A model generated the notes under the pieces. It ran no database searches. It had not been told where the DNA came from and saw only the letters and a list, made by a program, of their open reading frames with translations. From the NCBI RefSeq assembly GCF_002368075.1, contig NZ_AP018314.1:303397-367396 (forward strand): 64,000 nt of DNA, read 5' to 3'. Source of the DNA: Sphaerospermopsis kisseleviana NIES-73. Lineage in GTDB: Bacteria > Cyanobacteriota > Cyanobacteriia > Cyanobacteriales > Nostocaceae. The translations under genes were made by a program, and so were the position numbers. Shown here in pieces: positions 63,579 to 64,000 of this stretch. Each line of letters opens with the position of its first letter. Position 1 is the first letter of the stretch.

Positions 63579-63599
63579 AATTGCAAATTATTTGCAATT
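63579..63599. promoter_or_regulatory. Perfect palindrome AATTGCAAAT-T-ATTTGCAATT (10-1-10)
   Basis: A 21-bp perfect inverted repeat, 41-61 bases before the ATG of the multicopper oxidase gene, probably within or just after the transcription start. A likely operator for a dimeric repressor. Confidence 0.6.
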
Positions 63600-63611
63600 A
63601 CCATTAGTTAT

Positions 63612-63643
63612 AGTATAGGAATCAGGAATTATTGTCAATAATT
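63612..63643 (-). promoter_or_regulatory. Promoter with palindromic -35 region for the iron-uptake cluster
   Basis: On the minus strand TTGACA (forward 63633-63638) and TATACT (forward 63612-63617) are spaced by 15 bases. The -35 sits at the centre of a palindrome AATTATTG-T-CAATAATT (63627-63643), whose inner 7-1-7 layout is like a Fur box. Binding there would block RNA polymerase. Confidence 0.5.
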
Positions 63644-64000
63644 ATGTAAACTATGGAGAAATACAGGGCATAGGTGAAAATCAAGAAATTTGGCGAATAT
63701 AATTCGCTACTATGCTTTTTACCCTTTTTGGGTAATTTTGATTGGTAATTTTTAACTCTTGCCTTTTGCAAGACAGCTTTTTGCCACCCGTGATGAAGAA
63801 TACCGATATACCCGAAAATGATATCATATAGGACTTACGCATTGACAGGATCAACCAAATATGAGGTATGGGTTTCGGGCATTTTAACGTGATTTTTTAA
63901 TTATTTTTGGGCGATAGCGAAGCGCTGCTGCAAGCAGTTCGCTATTGATCGGAAGTTAATTTTCCTTTACCAGAACCAATTTTAATTAAATTAGATGTTC
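63644..64000. other. Window-end intergenic region with an IS-type terminus
   Basis: No gene recognised. AGGACTTACGCA at 63832-63843 is the same 12-mer that bounds the fold-back element at 22647-22738. A hairpin GCGATAGCGAAGCG..AGTTCGCTATTGATCG lies at about 63912-63951. The rest of a possible mobile element may lie beyond the window. Confidence 0.4.

Overview
This is chromosomal DNA of a filamentous, very probably heterocyst-forming cyanobacterium of the Nostocales (Anabaena/Nostoc/Dolichospermum type). The signs are an AT-rich genome with frequent HIP1 octamers (gcgatcgc), heptanucleotide STRR tandem repeats at many gene ends, and several typical cyanobacterial genes: a fused thioredoxin reductase-thioredoxin (NTRC), an RRM protein RbpX, the arginine-catabolising AgrE/ArgZ, and a 1812-aa Ser/Thr kinase-histidine kinase hybrid. 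An unlisted 26-codon ORF carries the heterocyst-inhibitor motif RGSGR. No rRNA, tRNA, CRISPR array, intact IS or prophage was seen.

Layout. 0-9.5 kb: lgt, cobM, a MIF-family protein, the giant hybrid kinase and rlmN. 9.5-15.5 kb: a 59-aa zinc ribbon, a tnpB remnant broken by small elements, a PP2C phosphatase and an FHA-kinase. 15.6-28.5 kb: an accessory stretch with four of the five Uma2 genes, a type IV pilin beside a SPINDLY-type glycosyltransferase, decayed versions of both, a MazEF pair, an antitoxin-like gene with a gutted vapC, NTRC, and many MITE-like elements. 28.6-40.1 kb: ROK kinase, pyrG, cell-wall amidase, a divergent histidine kinase/response regulator pair, the patS-like peptide, a fifth Uma2 gene and agrE. 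40.5-45.9 kb: a run of small genes (HNH, RHH antitoxin-like), rbp, an oxidoreductase, an RNase D-like nuclease and a TPR protein. 46-53.4 kb: a remnant of a sodium:solute symporter, the rnr-ubiX-LapA-like cluster and clpP. 53.9-63.5 kb: a YyaL-type protein, mobA, a metal-chelate binding lipoprotein and a four-gene minus-strand cluster (multicopper oxidase, imelysin-like lipoprotein, ferritin-like protein, FTR1 permease) that looks like an oxidase-coupled iron-uptake system.

The most interesting points are the patS-like ORF with a tail after RGSGR; two strict palindromes upstream of the iron cluster; a MazF toxin with an HTH-like insertion in its catalytic loop; a MITE family with 7-bp target duplications, one copy of which splits tnpB and one of which sits at the NTRC promoter; a 42-bp hairpin-plus-STRR insert flanked by CTAG; and four unrelated genes whose last codons and stop are made of STRR sequence.
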